Assembly: GCF_005405165.1 (NCBI RefSeq)
Contig: NZ_BJDN01000014.1
Location: 1 to 64,000 of the forward strand
Reading direction: 5' to 3'
DNA length: 64,000 nucleotides
DNA from: Loigolactobacillus binensis
Lineage (GTDB): Bacteria; Bacillota; Bacilli; Lactobacillales; Lactobacillaceae
Shown here: piece after piece, positions 17,195 to 24,758 of the stretch
Layout: the number at the start of each line of letters is the position of its first letter
Position numbering within the stretch: the first letter of the stretch is position 1
Translations under genes and position numbers: made by a program
The notes under the pieces: generated by a model
What the model saw: only the letters and a program-made list of their open reading frames with translations
Told to the model about the DNA's origin: nothing
Databases searched by the model: none

Positions 17195-18250
17195 ATGCCA
17201 TATTTTAAGCATAAGTTGCAGTACTGGCTGTTAAGTGGCGCATTATTAGGTTTTGGTTGGGTTGGATCACAAACCCATGCTGCGGTAACTGCAACAACAG
17301 AAAATACCGCACCAACCACAGTGTGTTCAACAACTACTGAGCAAAGTGGGCCTACAGCTGCGGAGACAACAACCCCGGTAACAGCCCAAACAACAACAGT
17401 TCAGTCGAGAACAATACCAGTTACACCCCAAAATAATGGAACCGATACGGCAGAAGCGGCTGCTAATCCCGCTAAAGCTGAATCAAGTGGCATGGCCGAT
17501 ACAAATCAGCCAACAAGTACTGTTCCATCAGGTTCAGCAGCTGCCAGTACTACAATCGCCACTACGCCAACGGGGGAACAGGCATCGGTAGCAGTTGCCA
17601 CCAATAATCCCCAAGTTAAGCAGCCGACAACCGCTACTGCCACTGATAATACAGCTGCTACGCCAACTTTAGCAGCTACTTTGCAGCAATTACGGCAGAC
17701 CTATCCCCAACTAGCACCACAGTTGGATCGTTTGCTGACCCAATTAACTAATGATGATACAGCGACTTTGCGGTCACGATTACTGCCGTTGACAACCACC
17801 GCCCAGACTCAAACAACGGTGACTGCCTTAGTTGATGAGCTAGTACCGACTAAAACACCGCAACCGGTGACTAAAAAAACGACTACTGCAGCCAAGCAGG
17901 TTACTTCGGCGGATTTATTTGCAAATTTAAAAACAAAATCAACTAAAACTGCTGGCTCACAGTCAACCGCAGCAAAAACGTCTACTAAGAAGGACACCCC
18001 TTTTAAAGTTGTTGATGATACTGCAAGTTCAACAACTGCTGATAGTGCAGTGACGGACACCGTATTGCAGCCAACTAAAACAACCAGTAAAATGGTTAAA
18101 ACTGCGCAACAAGTGCATAAACCGACAGTTAGAACGGTTTTAAATAAATTATTGCCAACTACTGGAGAGCAAATTAACTTTGCATTAAGTGCACTTGGAC
18201 TTGTTCTGGTCGGTAGCGCCGCTGTTTTATATCGGCGTAATTTACGTTAG
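17195..18250 (+). CDS. Thr/Ala-rich LPxTG cell-wall-anchored protein
   Basis: A 351-residue secreted surface protein. A signal peptide spans about residues 1-30 (YWLLSGALLGFGWVGSQTHA). The mature part is very rich in Thr, Ala, Ser and Gln, like a mucin-type stalk, with one more ordered, Leu-rich segment at about 160-190. The sortase signal LPTTGE starts at residue 320 and is followed by a hydrophobic helix and RRNLR. No enzymatic or adhesin domain is recognised; it is probably a wall spacer or low-complexity adhesin. ATG is preceded by TTGGAGGG. A lone Cys near residue 43 is unusual for such proteins. Confidence 0.85.
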   Translation: MPYFKHKLQYWLLSGALLGFGWVGSQTHAAVTATTENTAPTTVCSTTTEQSGPTAAETTTPVTAQTTTVQSRTIPVTPQNNGTDTAEAAANPAKAESSGMADTNQPTSTVPSGSAAASTTIATTPTGEQASVAVATNNPQVKQPTTATATDNTAATPTLAATLQQLRQTYPQLAPQLDRLLTQLTNDDTATLRSRLLPLTTTAQTQTTVTALVDELVPTKTPQPVTKKTTTAAKQVTSADLFANLKTKSTKTAGSQSTAAKTSTKKDTPFKVVDDTASSTTADSAVTDTVLQPTKTTSKMVKTAQQVHKPTVRTVLNKLLPTTGEQINFALSALGLVLVGSAAVLYRRNLR

Positions 18251-18326
18251 TCGAAATTAGTGTAACAATTATATTAATTGATTTTTAGCAAACAACGTGG
18301 AATTGCTTAAAAAAATAAATTAGCAA

Positions 18327-18355
18327 TTGACAGCAAGCCGAATTTTCGGTAAACT
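18327..18355 (+). promoter_or_regulatory. Promoter of tRNA-Gln
   Basis: TTGACA (18327-18332) and TAAACT (18350-18355) are spaced by 17 bases and end 28 bases before the tRNA. Confidence 0.75.
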
Positions 18356-18383
18356 ATTATTCGTTGATGAGTTTTAACATCAT

Positions 18384-18455
18384 TGGGTAATAGCGAAATG
18401 GTAACGCAACGGACTCTGAATCCGTAATTTCTAGGTTCGATCCCTAGTTACCCAA
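18384..18455 (+). tRNA. tRNA-Gln (anticodon CTG)
   Basis: A full cloverleaf reads: acceptor TGGGTAA/TTACCCA, D-arm GCG/CGC, anticodon stem ACGGA/TCCGT with loop CTCTGAA, and T-arm CTAGG/CCTAG with loop TTCGATC. U1-A72 is usual for glutamine tRNAs. The anticodon CTG reads only CAG. CCA is not encoded. It has its own promoter and a very strong terminator. Confidence 0.92.
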
Positions 18456-18470
18456 TCAGAGGTTTAAAAA

Positions 18471-18513
18471 GGTTGTTACTAGTACTTTTAAGTACTAGTA
18501 ACAACCTTTTTTT
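18471..18513 (+). terminator. Terminator after tRNA-Gln
   Basis: GGTTGTTACTAGTACTT and AAGTACTAGTAACAACC are perfect 17-base arms with a TT loop and a run of T. The gap that follows (18514-18720) has a weak cre-like site TGAAAGCGCTATAT (18674-18687) and two copies of GCGCTACT. Confidence 0.95.
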
Positions 18514-18720
18514 GTTTATTGGCAGTAAAAGAGCGCTACTAGTAATAGGGTTAAATAATAGCTTGGTATTGTTTTTAAGAGTCGGGGAAGGCGCTACTGA
18601 TTATCTGGTCATTTAGGGCATAGTCATACTACAGGCTGATTTAAAATTTTGGCGAATGCTTTAAAATTGATTGTGAAAGCGCTATATCATTTCAACTCTT
18701 ATTAATGAGGGGTAAATAAG

Positions 18721-19122
18721 ATGCAGATCAAGCTACGTAGAGAAACAAAATTTGGTTATATCGCGCCATTTGTGGTTAGAAATGCAGGAAAACAATTAGC
18801 GATTCTACCTAATCGAAGTCAGCAAGTCGTTGATGTTGATATTAAAATGCCGTTGGAGATTATGCATTGGCCACTGGTAAAACAAAGTGTGCAGTTAGAT
18901 CAGCATGTTTCTGAGGTTATTATTACATCTCCGAAATTATCTTTTAAGGCAAAAACTTTTTTAATCATTGGTACTGTGCTTTTTTTAACCGTGTTGAAAT
19001 TATTTTTACCAAAAATAAGCTATCTTTTTAGTGCGTTGGCGTTCATGATAATAGTTGGTTTAGGAACTTTGATTTTAGGATTGGATCGTTATCAAATTAA
19101 AATGGTTCGGTCTAGAGCATGA
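18721..19122 (+). CDS. Small membrane protein of unknown function
   Basis: A 133-residue protein whose first 80 residues look beta-rich and soluble, followed by two adjacent membrane helices at about 81-95 and 98-118 and a short basic tail. I do not recognise the family. The ATG follows GAGGGG. A weak cre-like site lies about 35 bases upstream. It is flanked by a tRNA and a GNAT gene and has no operon partner. Confidence 0.6.
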   Translation: MQIKLRRETKFGYIAPFVVRNAGKQLAILPNRSQQVVDVDIKMPLEIMHWPLVKQSVQLDQHVSEVIITSPKLSFKAKTFLIIGTVLFLTVLKLFLPKISYLFSALAFMIIVGLGTLILGLDRYQIKMVRSRA

Positions 19123-19291
19123 TTAATTTAATTATGTGGTGATCAATGTTTTTCATTTAGCGGCTTTAGAACTGTTTACTGTTGAAGCAACTATTACTGC
19201 GGATAATGAACCTGATTTGAAACTGCCATAAGGTAGGGGCACAACGGTTTTAGCAAAATAATGAGCTTTAAATAATGGTGTGGTGATCATA

Positions 19292-19777
19292 ATGTTGATT
19301 CGGGCAATGCGTGAAGATGATGATTTTGCAGCGGTGGCGCGGCTTTATTTAACGACTTGGCGCAGCGCCTATCAGCGCATAGTGCCAGCCGCTTTTTTAG
19401 CTCAGTTACATGTGAAAGTGTGGCAACCGCAAAAGCGTTGGCAAACTAGTTTTGTGGCCGAGAATGCGCAGCAGCAAATCGTGGGTGTTTGTTCGTTTGG
19501 CCCAGCGCGGAGTGGTCAATTTAACGGTTATGGCGAGCTATATTCGATTTATGTGTACCCGGCGTATGCCAACCAAGGTATCGGTAGCGCATTGATCAAG
19601 CGGGCATTGGCACGGTTGCAGGTAAAGTACCCGACGATTTATCTATGGGTTTTTGCTGCCAATTGGTCAGCAATCAAGTTTTATCAAAAGTTTGGTTTCA
19701 AACCGTATGGCCGCGCACAGGATGCCGGCATTTCTGATATACCGGTGCTTCAGCAAGTGTACTTGAAAAAGCGCTAG
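19292..19777 (+). CDS. GNAT-family N-acetyltransferase
   Basis: A 161-residue single-domain acetyltransferase. The acetyl-CoA binding segment is ELYSIYVYPAYANQGIGSAL with the Q-G-I-G-S loop, and the C-terminal NWSAIKFYQKFGF motif is typical. The start at ATG 19292 (MLIRAM) is preferred over GTG 19280, though no strong ribosome-binding site supports either. Substrate unknown. The gap before it (19123-19291) contains a 31-codon open stretch (19136-19231) of no recognisable family. Confidence 0.75.
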   Translation: MLIRAMREDDDFAAVARLYLTTWRSAYQRIVPAAFLAQLHVKVWQPQKRWQTSFVAENAQQQIVGVCSFGPARSGQFNGYGELYSIYVYPAYANQGIGSALIKRALARLQVKYPTIYLWVFAANWSAIKFYQKFGFKPYGRAQDAGISDIPVLQQVYLKKR

Positions 19778-19808
19778 ATTCATAATTGGGCGTTTAGATA
19801 AGGAGATC

Positions 19809-20163
19809 ATGATGGCAAATACGCGTATCTTTAAAATGGCGGTCAGCCGTGTTTATCCGCTGTACGTTGAAAGGGTGACTTAAAAAGGGCCGCACTAAGG
19901 CAGAATTAGACACGGTGCTTTGCTGGTTGACCGGCTACCAGCAGGAACAACTAGTACAACAATTGACGGCTGATGTTGACTTCACAACGTTTTTTGCGCA
20001 AGCACCGCAACTAAACGAAAAGGTCACGCAAATCACTGGGTTGATCTGCGGCTACCGGGTCGAGGCAATTGAAGATCCGCTATTGCAAAAGATTCGGTAT
20101 CTCGATAAGTTGGTCGATGAATTGGCTAAAGGAAAAACGATGACCCAAATTTTACGCCACTAA
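19809..20163 (+). pseudogene. DUF2200-family gene broken by a frameshift
   Basis: Two frames together encode a complete small DUF2200-like protein. The first part, MANTRIFKMAVSRVYPLYVE, is in frame from the ATG pair at 19809/19812 with AGGAG upstream, and ends at TAA 19878-19880. The second part, KKGRTKAELDTVLCWLTGYQ and on to FFAQAPQLNEKVTQITGLIC and a C-terminal RYLDKLVDELAKGKTMTQIL, lies in the +1 frame and ends at TAA 20161-20163. A single extra base near 19868-19880 explains this. Either the gene is dead or there is a sequencing error; the terminator behind it is intact, which suggests recent damage. Confidence 0.75.
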
Positions 20164-20207
20164 AAAAGTGTTGCCTGAACCTTAAATGGTTCGGCAGCAC
20201 TTTTTTA
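20163..20207. terminator. Bidirectional terminator
   Basis: AAAAAAGTG-TGCC-GAACC and its mirror GGTTC-GGCA-CACTTTTTT form a long stem with small mismatches and A/T runs on both sides, serving the DUF2200 gene and the convergent hydrolase. Confidence 0.85.
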
Positions 20208-21143
20208 ATGAACATATTTAGCTAAAAATTGTTTTAAATGTTGTTGATAAGCCTTGGGCTGCTTGCTGAAGGACTTGACGTGGGCGGCCCCAGGGACTAG
20301 CCACATTTCCTTTGATGAGTGATCAGCACGGTAGATTTTTTTGGTCATGTAGTGAGGGACAAAGGTATCGGCTGTGCCAGTGACAAAATAGATTGGTTTA
20401 TGATTTTTGCGGACCTGCTTAATGGCACTAGCTTCACCAAAGCTGTAGCCGGCGCGAATACGGGTGATCAAGCTAGTGATTGGCACTAGCGGGTATTTAG
20501 GTAGATTATATTGTTGTTTGGCCTCATAAGTGATCTCGTCTTCCACTGAAGTATAAGGACTATCGACAGCATAGGCTTTGATCTGGGGAATTTGCTGTTC
20601 ACCGCTAGCCATGACCATTCCGGCGGCGCCCATACTAATACCGAACATTACGATCTCACTATCAGTGCCGTTTTTCTTAACAACTTGGCGCGCCCATTGC
20701 AGATAATCTAGTCGATCCAGCCAACCAAAACCGATCACGTTTCCTTGACTGTCGCCATGGCCACGATTATCGGGTAATAGGACATTGTAGCCTAATTTAT
20801 GGAACATAGCTGCGTAGGCGCCCATTTCTTCTTTGCGACTCATAAAGCCATGGGCAACGATGGCCGTTTTATTCGTTTTATGGGCGGCAGGGATGTAGTC
20901 AGCGTCCAGTTTTAAGCCATCAGTGGTAGTTTCAAACCATAGCCTTTTTTTACTGGTAATAAACCATTTTTTCTGCCGATATAGTGGATCACTGGTTTTG
21001 AGTTTAGTGGTTTTGGCTAGAAAGTCTTTATGACCTGGCACGACGGCCACATGATAAAAGTACATTCCAGCACCAAACAACCCGATAATGATGACGCCAA
21101 TAATGGTCGTAAGGGTGATCCAGATTTTTTTCAAACTTGTCAC
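20205..21143 (-). CDS. Membrane-anchored alpha/beta hydrolase
   Basis: A 312-residue protein with one N-terminal membrane helix (about 8-29) and an extracytoplasmic alpha/beta-hydrolase domain. The catalytic triad is visible: Ser170 in GISMG (168-172), Asp259 in TGTADTF and His288 in GAAHVKS; the oxyanion region is HGF (98-100). It belongs to the serine-aminopeptidase/lysophospholipase-like group common in lactobacilli (YqkD/Bah-like). Natural substrate unknown. It is a single gene convergent with the DUF2200 remnant. Confidence 0.82.
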   Translation of the reverse strand: MTSLKKIWITLTTIIGVIIIGLFGAGMYFYHVAVVPGHKDFLAKTTKLKTSDPLYRQKKWFITSKKRLWFETTTDGLKLDADYIPAAHKTNKTAIVAHGFMSRKEEMGAYAAMFHKLGYNVLLPDNRGHGDSQGNVIGFGWLDRLDYLQWARQVVKKNGTDSEIVMFGISMGAAGMVMASGEQQIPQIKAYAVDSPYTSVEDEITYEAKQQYNLPKYPLVPITSLITRIRAGYSFGEASAIKQVRKNHKPIYFVTGTADTFVPHYMTKKIYRADHSSKEMWLVPGAAHVKSFSKQPKAYQQHLKQFLAKYVH

Positions 21144-21266
21144 TTCTTCCTATACTTAATTAAGGCGGGTTCGGTTAATTTACCCGGGCATGAGCAAAAT
21201 AACTTTTGCTTAACTCATATATGATAGCCTTAGGATAAGTTGGTGACAAGTTTTTGTGAAAAAGGA

Positions 21267-21295
21267 TTGTCCTTTAAGCTATTCTGCCCTACAAT
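21267..21295 (+). promoter_or_regulatory. Promoter of the deoxynucleoside kinase gene
   Basis: TTGTCC (21267-21272) and TACAAT (21290-21295) are 17 bases apart, 40 bases before the start codon. Confidence 0.65.
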
Positions 21296-21334
21296 ATAGG
21301 GTATGCATTTTTGCAACTAACGAGGGGGCCAATC

Positions 21335-21988
21335 ATGGTGATAATAACAGCAGGGATGATCGGTGTCGGCAAGACCACGCTGACCGGAATGATTGCGGAA
21401 CATTTAGGCACACAAGCATTTTTTGAGCCAGTCGGCGATAATCCTGTTTTACCACTTTACTATTCTGATCCAAAAAAATACGGATTTTTACTGCAGATCT
21501 TCTTTTTGAATAAACGGTTTGCGATGATCAAAAAAGCGTTGACCGACGATAATAACGTGTTAGACCGTTCGATTTATGAAGATGCGTTATTTACCCGGGA
21601 AAATAATAAAGAAGGCAACATCAGTGACCAGGAATTTGATATTTACCTTAAATTACTGGATAATATGATGGCTGAATTACGGAGTATTCCGAAGAAGGCG
21701 CCTGATTTATTAGTTTATGCTTGGGCCGACTTCGATACGATTTTATATCGAATCAAAAAGCGTGGCCGTGAGTATGAACAGGTTGAAAACGATCAAGGAT
21801 TATACGACTATTATTATAAAATCTGGAGCGCCTATAAGGACTGGTTTGAAAGTTATGATGAAGGGCCTAAAATGTTAGTCGACTTACAAAAATATGACTT
21901 AGCACAGCCCGCCAATGCCCAAAAGGTTTTACAATTGATCGACACCAAATTAACCACCGTGCGGCAGCCGTCTTCGTTATTAAAATAA
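21335..21988 (+). CDS. Deoxynucleoside kinase (dAK/dGK family)
   Basis: A 217-residue kinase that phosphorylates deoxyadenosine, deoxyguanosine or related nucleosides in salvage. Walker A is GMIGVGKTT (7-15), the LDRSIYEDALF motif carries the conserved D-R-S, and the lid region KKRGREYE provides the basic residues that bind phosphate. Lactobacilli often have two such genes forming a heterodimer; only one is here, so a partner may be elsewhere. The ATG at 21335 follows GAGGGGG; an upstream ATG-like extension (from 21311) was rejected. Confidence 0.88.
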   Translation: MVIITAGMIGVGKTTLTGMIAEHLGTQAFFEPVGDNPVLPLYYSDPKKYGFLLQIFFLNKRFAMIKKALTDDNNVLDRSIYEDALFTRENNKEGNISDQEFDIYLKLLDNMMAELRSIPKKAPDLLVYAWADFDTILYRIKKRGREYEQVENDQGLYDYYYKIWSAYKDWFESYDEGPKMLVDLQKYDLAQPANAQKVLQLIDTKLTTVRQPSSLLK

Positions 21989-22182
21989 GCGCATTTAAAG
22001 TTATTTGAAATAATTGTGGGATATGTTTGCTATTACTAGGGCGGTATGCTACTATACTTATAGTACTTCTTTGTTCGGAATATTTTGGTTTCAAGTTTCA
22101 TCGTAAACTTCTTCCAATGTACGCCTTTCACAAGATTTACCAAATAATACAGGTCGATTGACCTACAGGAGGATTTTTACAC

Positions 22183-22383
22183 ATGGAATCAGGTACAGTT
22201 AAATGGTTTAACGCAGACAAAGGTTATGGCTTCATTACTCGCGACAATGGCAGCGATGTATTCGTACATTTCTCAGCTATCCAAGGCGAAGGTTACAAGT
22301 CTTTAGAAGAAGGCCAACATGTAACATTTGACGTTGAAGACAGCGATCGTGGCCCACAAGCGACTAACGTTGTTAAAGACTAG
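22183..22383 (+). CDS. csp: Cold-shock protein (CspA family)
   Basis: A 66-residue OB-fold protein that binds single-stranded RNA and DNA. RNP1 (KGYGFI) and RNP2 (VFVHF) motifs are intact. AGGAGG precedes the ATG by eight bases. The roughly 190-base upstream gap fits a long structured leader, which often controls cold induction, but I could not identify its parts with confidence. Confidence 0.95.
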   Translation: MESGTVKWFNADKGYGFITRDNGSDVFVHFSAIQGEGYKSLEEGQHVTFDVEDSDRGPQATNVVKD

Positions 22384-22402
22384 TTATTAGTCTTATTGAA
22401 GG

Positions 22403-22432
22403 CAGTCTCGAGTGATCGAGGCTGTTTTTTTT
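22403..22432 (+). terminator. Terminator after csp
   Basis: CAGTCTCGA and TCGAGGCTG pair (one G-U) around GTGA, followed by eight T. Confidence 0.9.
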
Positions 22433-22679
22433 GTTGCTCAAAATACTTTAGCTGAAAACTTGAGTTCAAGTTGCGTTCTTTGTTAAAATCAACTTAAGAT
22501 GTGTTTAATATCAAGGGCGATTGCCAGGCTAGGTGCTGCGGACAAGTAACGTTATTAGTTAAGGCAATGTTGCTATGTCGTTATTTCTTTGCCTACACGC
22601 TATATTGAGCTACTAGTTAAAATTACTTTTTAAACAAGTTTTAGATCGGTGATCATGATGGGGAAGGGGTTTGACAGAC

Positions 22680-23309
22680 ATGAAAAAGCTTTTTGGGGTT
22701 TTGTTAGTTGGCATCACGGCGACTACCTTAGTTGGCTGTAGTAGCGGCAGCACGCAAGATTCAACCAGCAGTTCTAGCCCGCAAAGTAGTCAGGTCAGCA
22801 AAAAAACAAGTGCCAAAAAAACGACGGGTTCTAGTCGTGTGCGTGCTGATAAAACAACTGCAAGCACCGCTAGTAGTCAGCAGGCTAACGGCCAAACTAG
22901 CAGTGCTGTTGGTGCCGCTGGCAGTAGCAGTAGCACAACTACCAGTAATAGTAACAGCGCAACGGCTAAGGCTGCTTCAGGTAGCAGTCAAGCAACTAAT
23001 CAGCAATCAGCGGCTACAACGGCAAATGGTCAAAATTTAACAACTGCTCAAGTACAGGCTTGGGTGACCCGCTATGTTAGTGGTGATTATCAGGCCGGTG
23101 ATCTAAGTTATGCGATGAGTAAGGATGAAAATGGTGAGCTGGTGATTCAGGTCCGTGAAAATCATAATAGTGCTAATCAGCAGGCCCAGGGCGCGGATAC
23201 AAATACAGCACCGACTGTCGGTTGGTTTAAAATCAATAGTCAAGGCCAGTTGTTAAGCTCGGCGGATGCAGGTGCTTCATGGCAGGTCATCAGTAATCGT
23301 TATCAATAA
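22680..23309 (+). CDS. Ser/Thr-rich lipoprotein of unknown function
   Basis: A 209-residue secreted lipoprotein. The signal peptide MKKLFGVLLVGITATTLVGC ends in a lipobox with Cys20. A low-complexity Ser/Thr/Ala/Gln linker spans about 21-120, and a small folded domain follows (LTTAQVQAWVTRYVSGDYQ, then a segment with GWFKINSQGQLL and a final SWQVISNRYQ). This layout is common among lactobacillal surface lipoproteins of unknown role. The ATG at 22680 is preferred over TTG 22671 because AAGGGG lies about eleven bases upstream. No terminator separates it from the csp unit other than the csp terminator itself. Confidence 0.8.
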   Translation: MKKLFGVLLVGITATTLVGCSSGSTQDSTSSSSPQSSQVSKKTSAKKTTGSSRVRADKTTASTASSQQANGQTSSAVGAAGSSSSTTTSNSNSATAKAASGSSQATNQQSAATTANGQNLTTAQVQAWVTRYVSGDYQAGDLSYAMSKDENGELVIQVRENHNSANQQAQGADTNTAPTVGWFKINSQGQLLSSADAGASWQVISNRYQ

Positions 23310-23318
23310 GTCGTTAAA

Positions 23319-23350
23319 AAAGGGGTTCGGCAATTTTGCCGAACCCCTTT
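23319..23350. terminator. Bidirectional terminator
   Basis: AAAGGGGTTCGGCAA and TTGCCGAACCCCTTT are perfect arms with a TT loop. It serves the lipoprotein gene and, on the other strand, the small gene ending at 23360. Confidence 0.92.
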
Positions 23351-23359
23351 TACTTTAAG

Positions 23360-23503
23360 CTAAGCTGATTTTTTATGCTCGGCTCGTTGTTGCCGTAATC
23401 GTTGCTCACGGCTAAATTGCACCATAAAGGCAGTCAAATTACGACTGATCGCTTGATCAGAAAGTCGCTTAAACGGCAACTCTGCTTGTTTTTGTTTTTC
23501 CAT
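23360..23503 (-). CDS. Short basic helical protein (47 residues)
   Basis: A 47-codon frame starts at ATG 23503-23501 and ends at TAG 23362-23360. The product begins MEKQKQAELPFKRLSDQAIS and ends REQRLRQQRAEHKKSA: soluble, strongly basic and probably one or two helices. GGTAGG lies about eight bases before the start, and the shared perfect terminator lies ten bases after the stop. Codon choice looks normal for this genome. I do not know the family, and it is below usual ORF length cut-offs, so it is easily missed. An overlapping plus-strand frame of 62 codons lacks a ribosome-binding site. Confidence 0.65.
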   Translation of the reverse strand: MEKQKQAELPFKRLSDQAISRNLTAFMVQFSREQRLRQQRAEHKKSA

Positions 23504-23662
23504 ATTAACGCCTACCACTCTGTTTTGCCAAAAATAACTTCGCCTTTACATCTGGTTGAAAGGCCCTTGAAAATACCCGCTAGTGATTAAACTGCAACTT
23601 TGTTCAATGACTTAACGCATCGTTGTAAGTACACTGTGATTTACGGTGTACACAAAATGGGT

Positions 23663-23734
23663 AAAAAGTTTGCTGCGCACAGAAAAGCTGAGAATGCCGG
23701 TAGTTCGGCTTTCTCAGCTAGTCGCAAACTTTTT
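23663..23734. terminator. Nested double hairpin after tRNA-Glu
   Basis: Outer arms AAAAAGTTTGC (23663-23673) and GCAAACTTTTT (23724-23734) enclose an inner stem AGCTGAGAATGCCG (23686-23699) / CGGCTTTCTCAGCT (23706-23719) with one mismatch. On the minus strand the inner stem ends in TTTTCTG and the outer in TTTTT. It directly abuts the tRNA 3' end and probably terminates it. Confidence 0.7.
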
Positions 23735-23735
23735 A

Positions 23736-23808
23736 TCACCCGTACGGGGATCGAACCCGTAACTCCGCCTTGAGAGGGCGACGTCTTAACCAATTTGACC
23801 AACGGGCA
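23736..23808 (-). tRNA. tRNA-Glu (anticodon CTC), divergent acceptor end
   Basis: The cloverleaf reads: acceptor TGCCCGT/ACGGGTG, D-arm GTC/GAC, anticodon stem TCGCC/GGCGG with loop CTCTCAA, variable AGTT, T-arm ACGGG/CCCGT with loop TTCGATC, and discriminator A. The body resembles tRNA-Glu, but the first pair is U1-G72 and the second G2-U71, both wobbles, and the discriminator is A where G is usual. The anticodon CTC reads only GAG. CCA is not encoded. A near-consensus promoter and a terminator flank it, so it is probably expressed. Confidence 0.8.
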
Positions 23809-23832
23809 AGGTCAACATTTGGAACATATATC

Positions 23833-23861
23833 ATTCTACAGAAATTACCGCCGGGGGTCAA
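23833..23861 (-). promoter_or_regulatory. Promoter of tRNA-Glu
   Basis: On the minus strand TTGACC (23861-23856) and TAGAAT (23838-23833) are spaced by 17 bases, 24 bases before the tRNA. Confidence 0.75.
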
Positions 23862-23877
23862 GCTTTTTTAAAATTGA

Positions 23878-24564
23878 TTAGACGAAAGTAGCCAAAGTGT
23901 TATTCAAAATATGGAGCGTTATCGAGGCTTTTAAGTTTTTAGTGCGGTTATAGATCAACGCTAGCACCAGCCCCAGCAGGATTTTTGAGAGCCAATAGAT
24001 TGGATCAACTGAGCCACTAGTGAAATCGACGTGGAAGGTACCAAAAATTACGGCGCTTAAAATAATACTGAGTGTCCGTTGGTGGGGGAAAAACCAATTT
24101 AAAAATAGACCACGGAACAAAACCTCTTCTAAGATTGGTCCAATAAAGGCAACAAACACCACCATGAAAAAGGAAAAGCTACGTAATAGGCTAGTTAAAC
24201 TGTCTACATTTGTGTTACCGCTGGTTTTCATAAACGGCATGGAAGCAACATTGATCAATAACATCACGATAAAGCCGATCAGAATCAAATACCAGCTGTT
24301 GCGCCGTAAAGGTTGTTCAAATTCAAAATGATTATCAGCGACTGCCTTTTTATAGACTTGCCAGAAAATAATCGTCAGTAAAATTGCAATAATCAAAAAT
24401 AAACCACCAAGCAAATAAGTTAATGCCATTTGTTGCGTTGAAACAATGCTACTAGCGAGACTTAGGCCAGTTAAGGGCAGTTGCTCCGCAAATAAAAGTA
24501 AAAGAAAATAGATGATGTGGCGGATGAGCGCCCAGCCAGAATTAGATGTTTTGATGATCGTCAC
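23878..24564 (-). CDS. CPBP-family intramembrane metalloprotease
   Basis: A 228-residue membrane protein with about six to seven helices. The CPBP (Abi) motifs are present: EEVLFRG (146-152, Glu146/Glu147 and Arg151), FGTFH (His178) and HILNN (His218). In lactobacilli such proteases process or protect against bacteriocin-like peptides, or are of unknown role; no bacteriocin gene is nearby. It is divergent from the TetR gene, which is separated by about 194 bases containing the TetR promoter. Confidence 0.85.
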   Translation of the reverse strand: MTIIKTSNSGWALIRHIIYFLLLLFAEQLPLTGLSLASSIVSTQQMALTYLLGGLFLIIAILLTIIFWQVYKKAVADNHFEFEQPLRRNSWYLILIGFIVMLLINVASMPFMKTSGNTNVDSLTSLLRSFSFFMVVFVAFIGPILEEVLFRGLFLNWFFPHQRTLSIILSAVIFGTFHVDFTSGSVDPIYWLSKILLGLVLALIYNRTKNLKASITLHILNNTLATFV

Positions 24565-24629
24565 CTCAAAAAATATAAGTACACCAATGATAGCACGAAA
24601 TTTGAATTTTAACCTAATAAACGAATTAC

Positions 24630-24688
24630 TTGCTTTTCTGTAGTGAACCTTCTATAATGACAAATTGTCATATAAGCGACAAGATGTC
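24630..24688 (+). promoter_or_regulatory. tetR-exporter promoter with two operator palindromes
   Basis: TTGCTT (24630-24635) and TATAAT (24653-24658) are 17 bases apart. The palindrome TGACA-AAT-TGTCA (24658-24670) overlaps the end of the -10 box, and a second, GACA-AGA-TGTC (24678-24688), is centred 19 bases downstream. Two such sites straddling the start point are the usual arrangement for TetR autorepression. Confidence 0.75.
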
Positions 24689-24758
24689 ATAAATAATTTT
24701 AGGCTTATTAGTGCTTTGAACTAATAAGCAACTTATGCTGTAGAAAGGAGGTTGTGTA

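Noticed and set aside
18674..18687. cre site before the small membrane protein at 18721
   Set aside because: The last two consensus positions are wrong; kept only as a weak note, not as a called site.
19136..19231. 31-codon GTG frame between two small genes
   Set aside because: No ribosome-binding site, no family resemblance; its start region merely repeats TGTGGTGATCA found before the next gene.
19868..19880. Programmed +1 frameshift in the DUF2200 gene
   Set aside because: The site ACT-TAA does not resemble the CTT-TGA slip of prfB and has no internal Shine-Dalgarno stimulator in the right place; mutation or read error is simpler.
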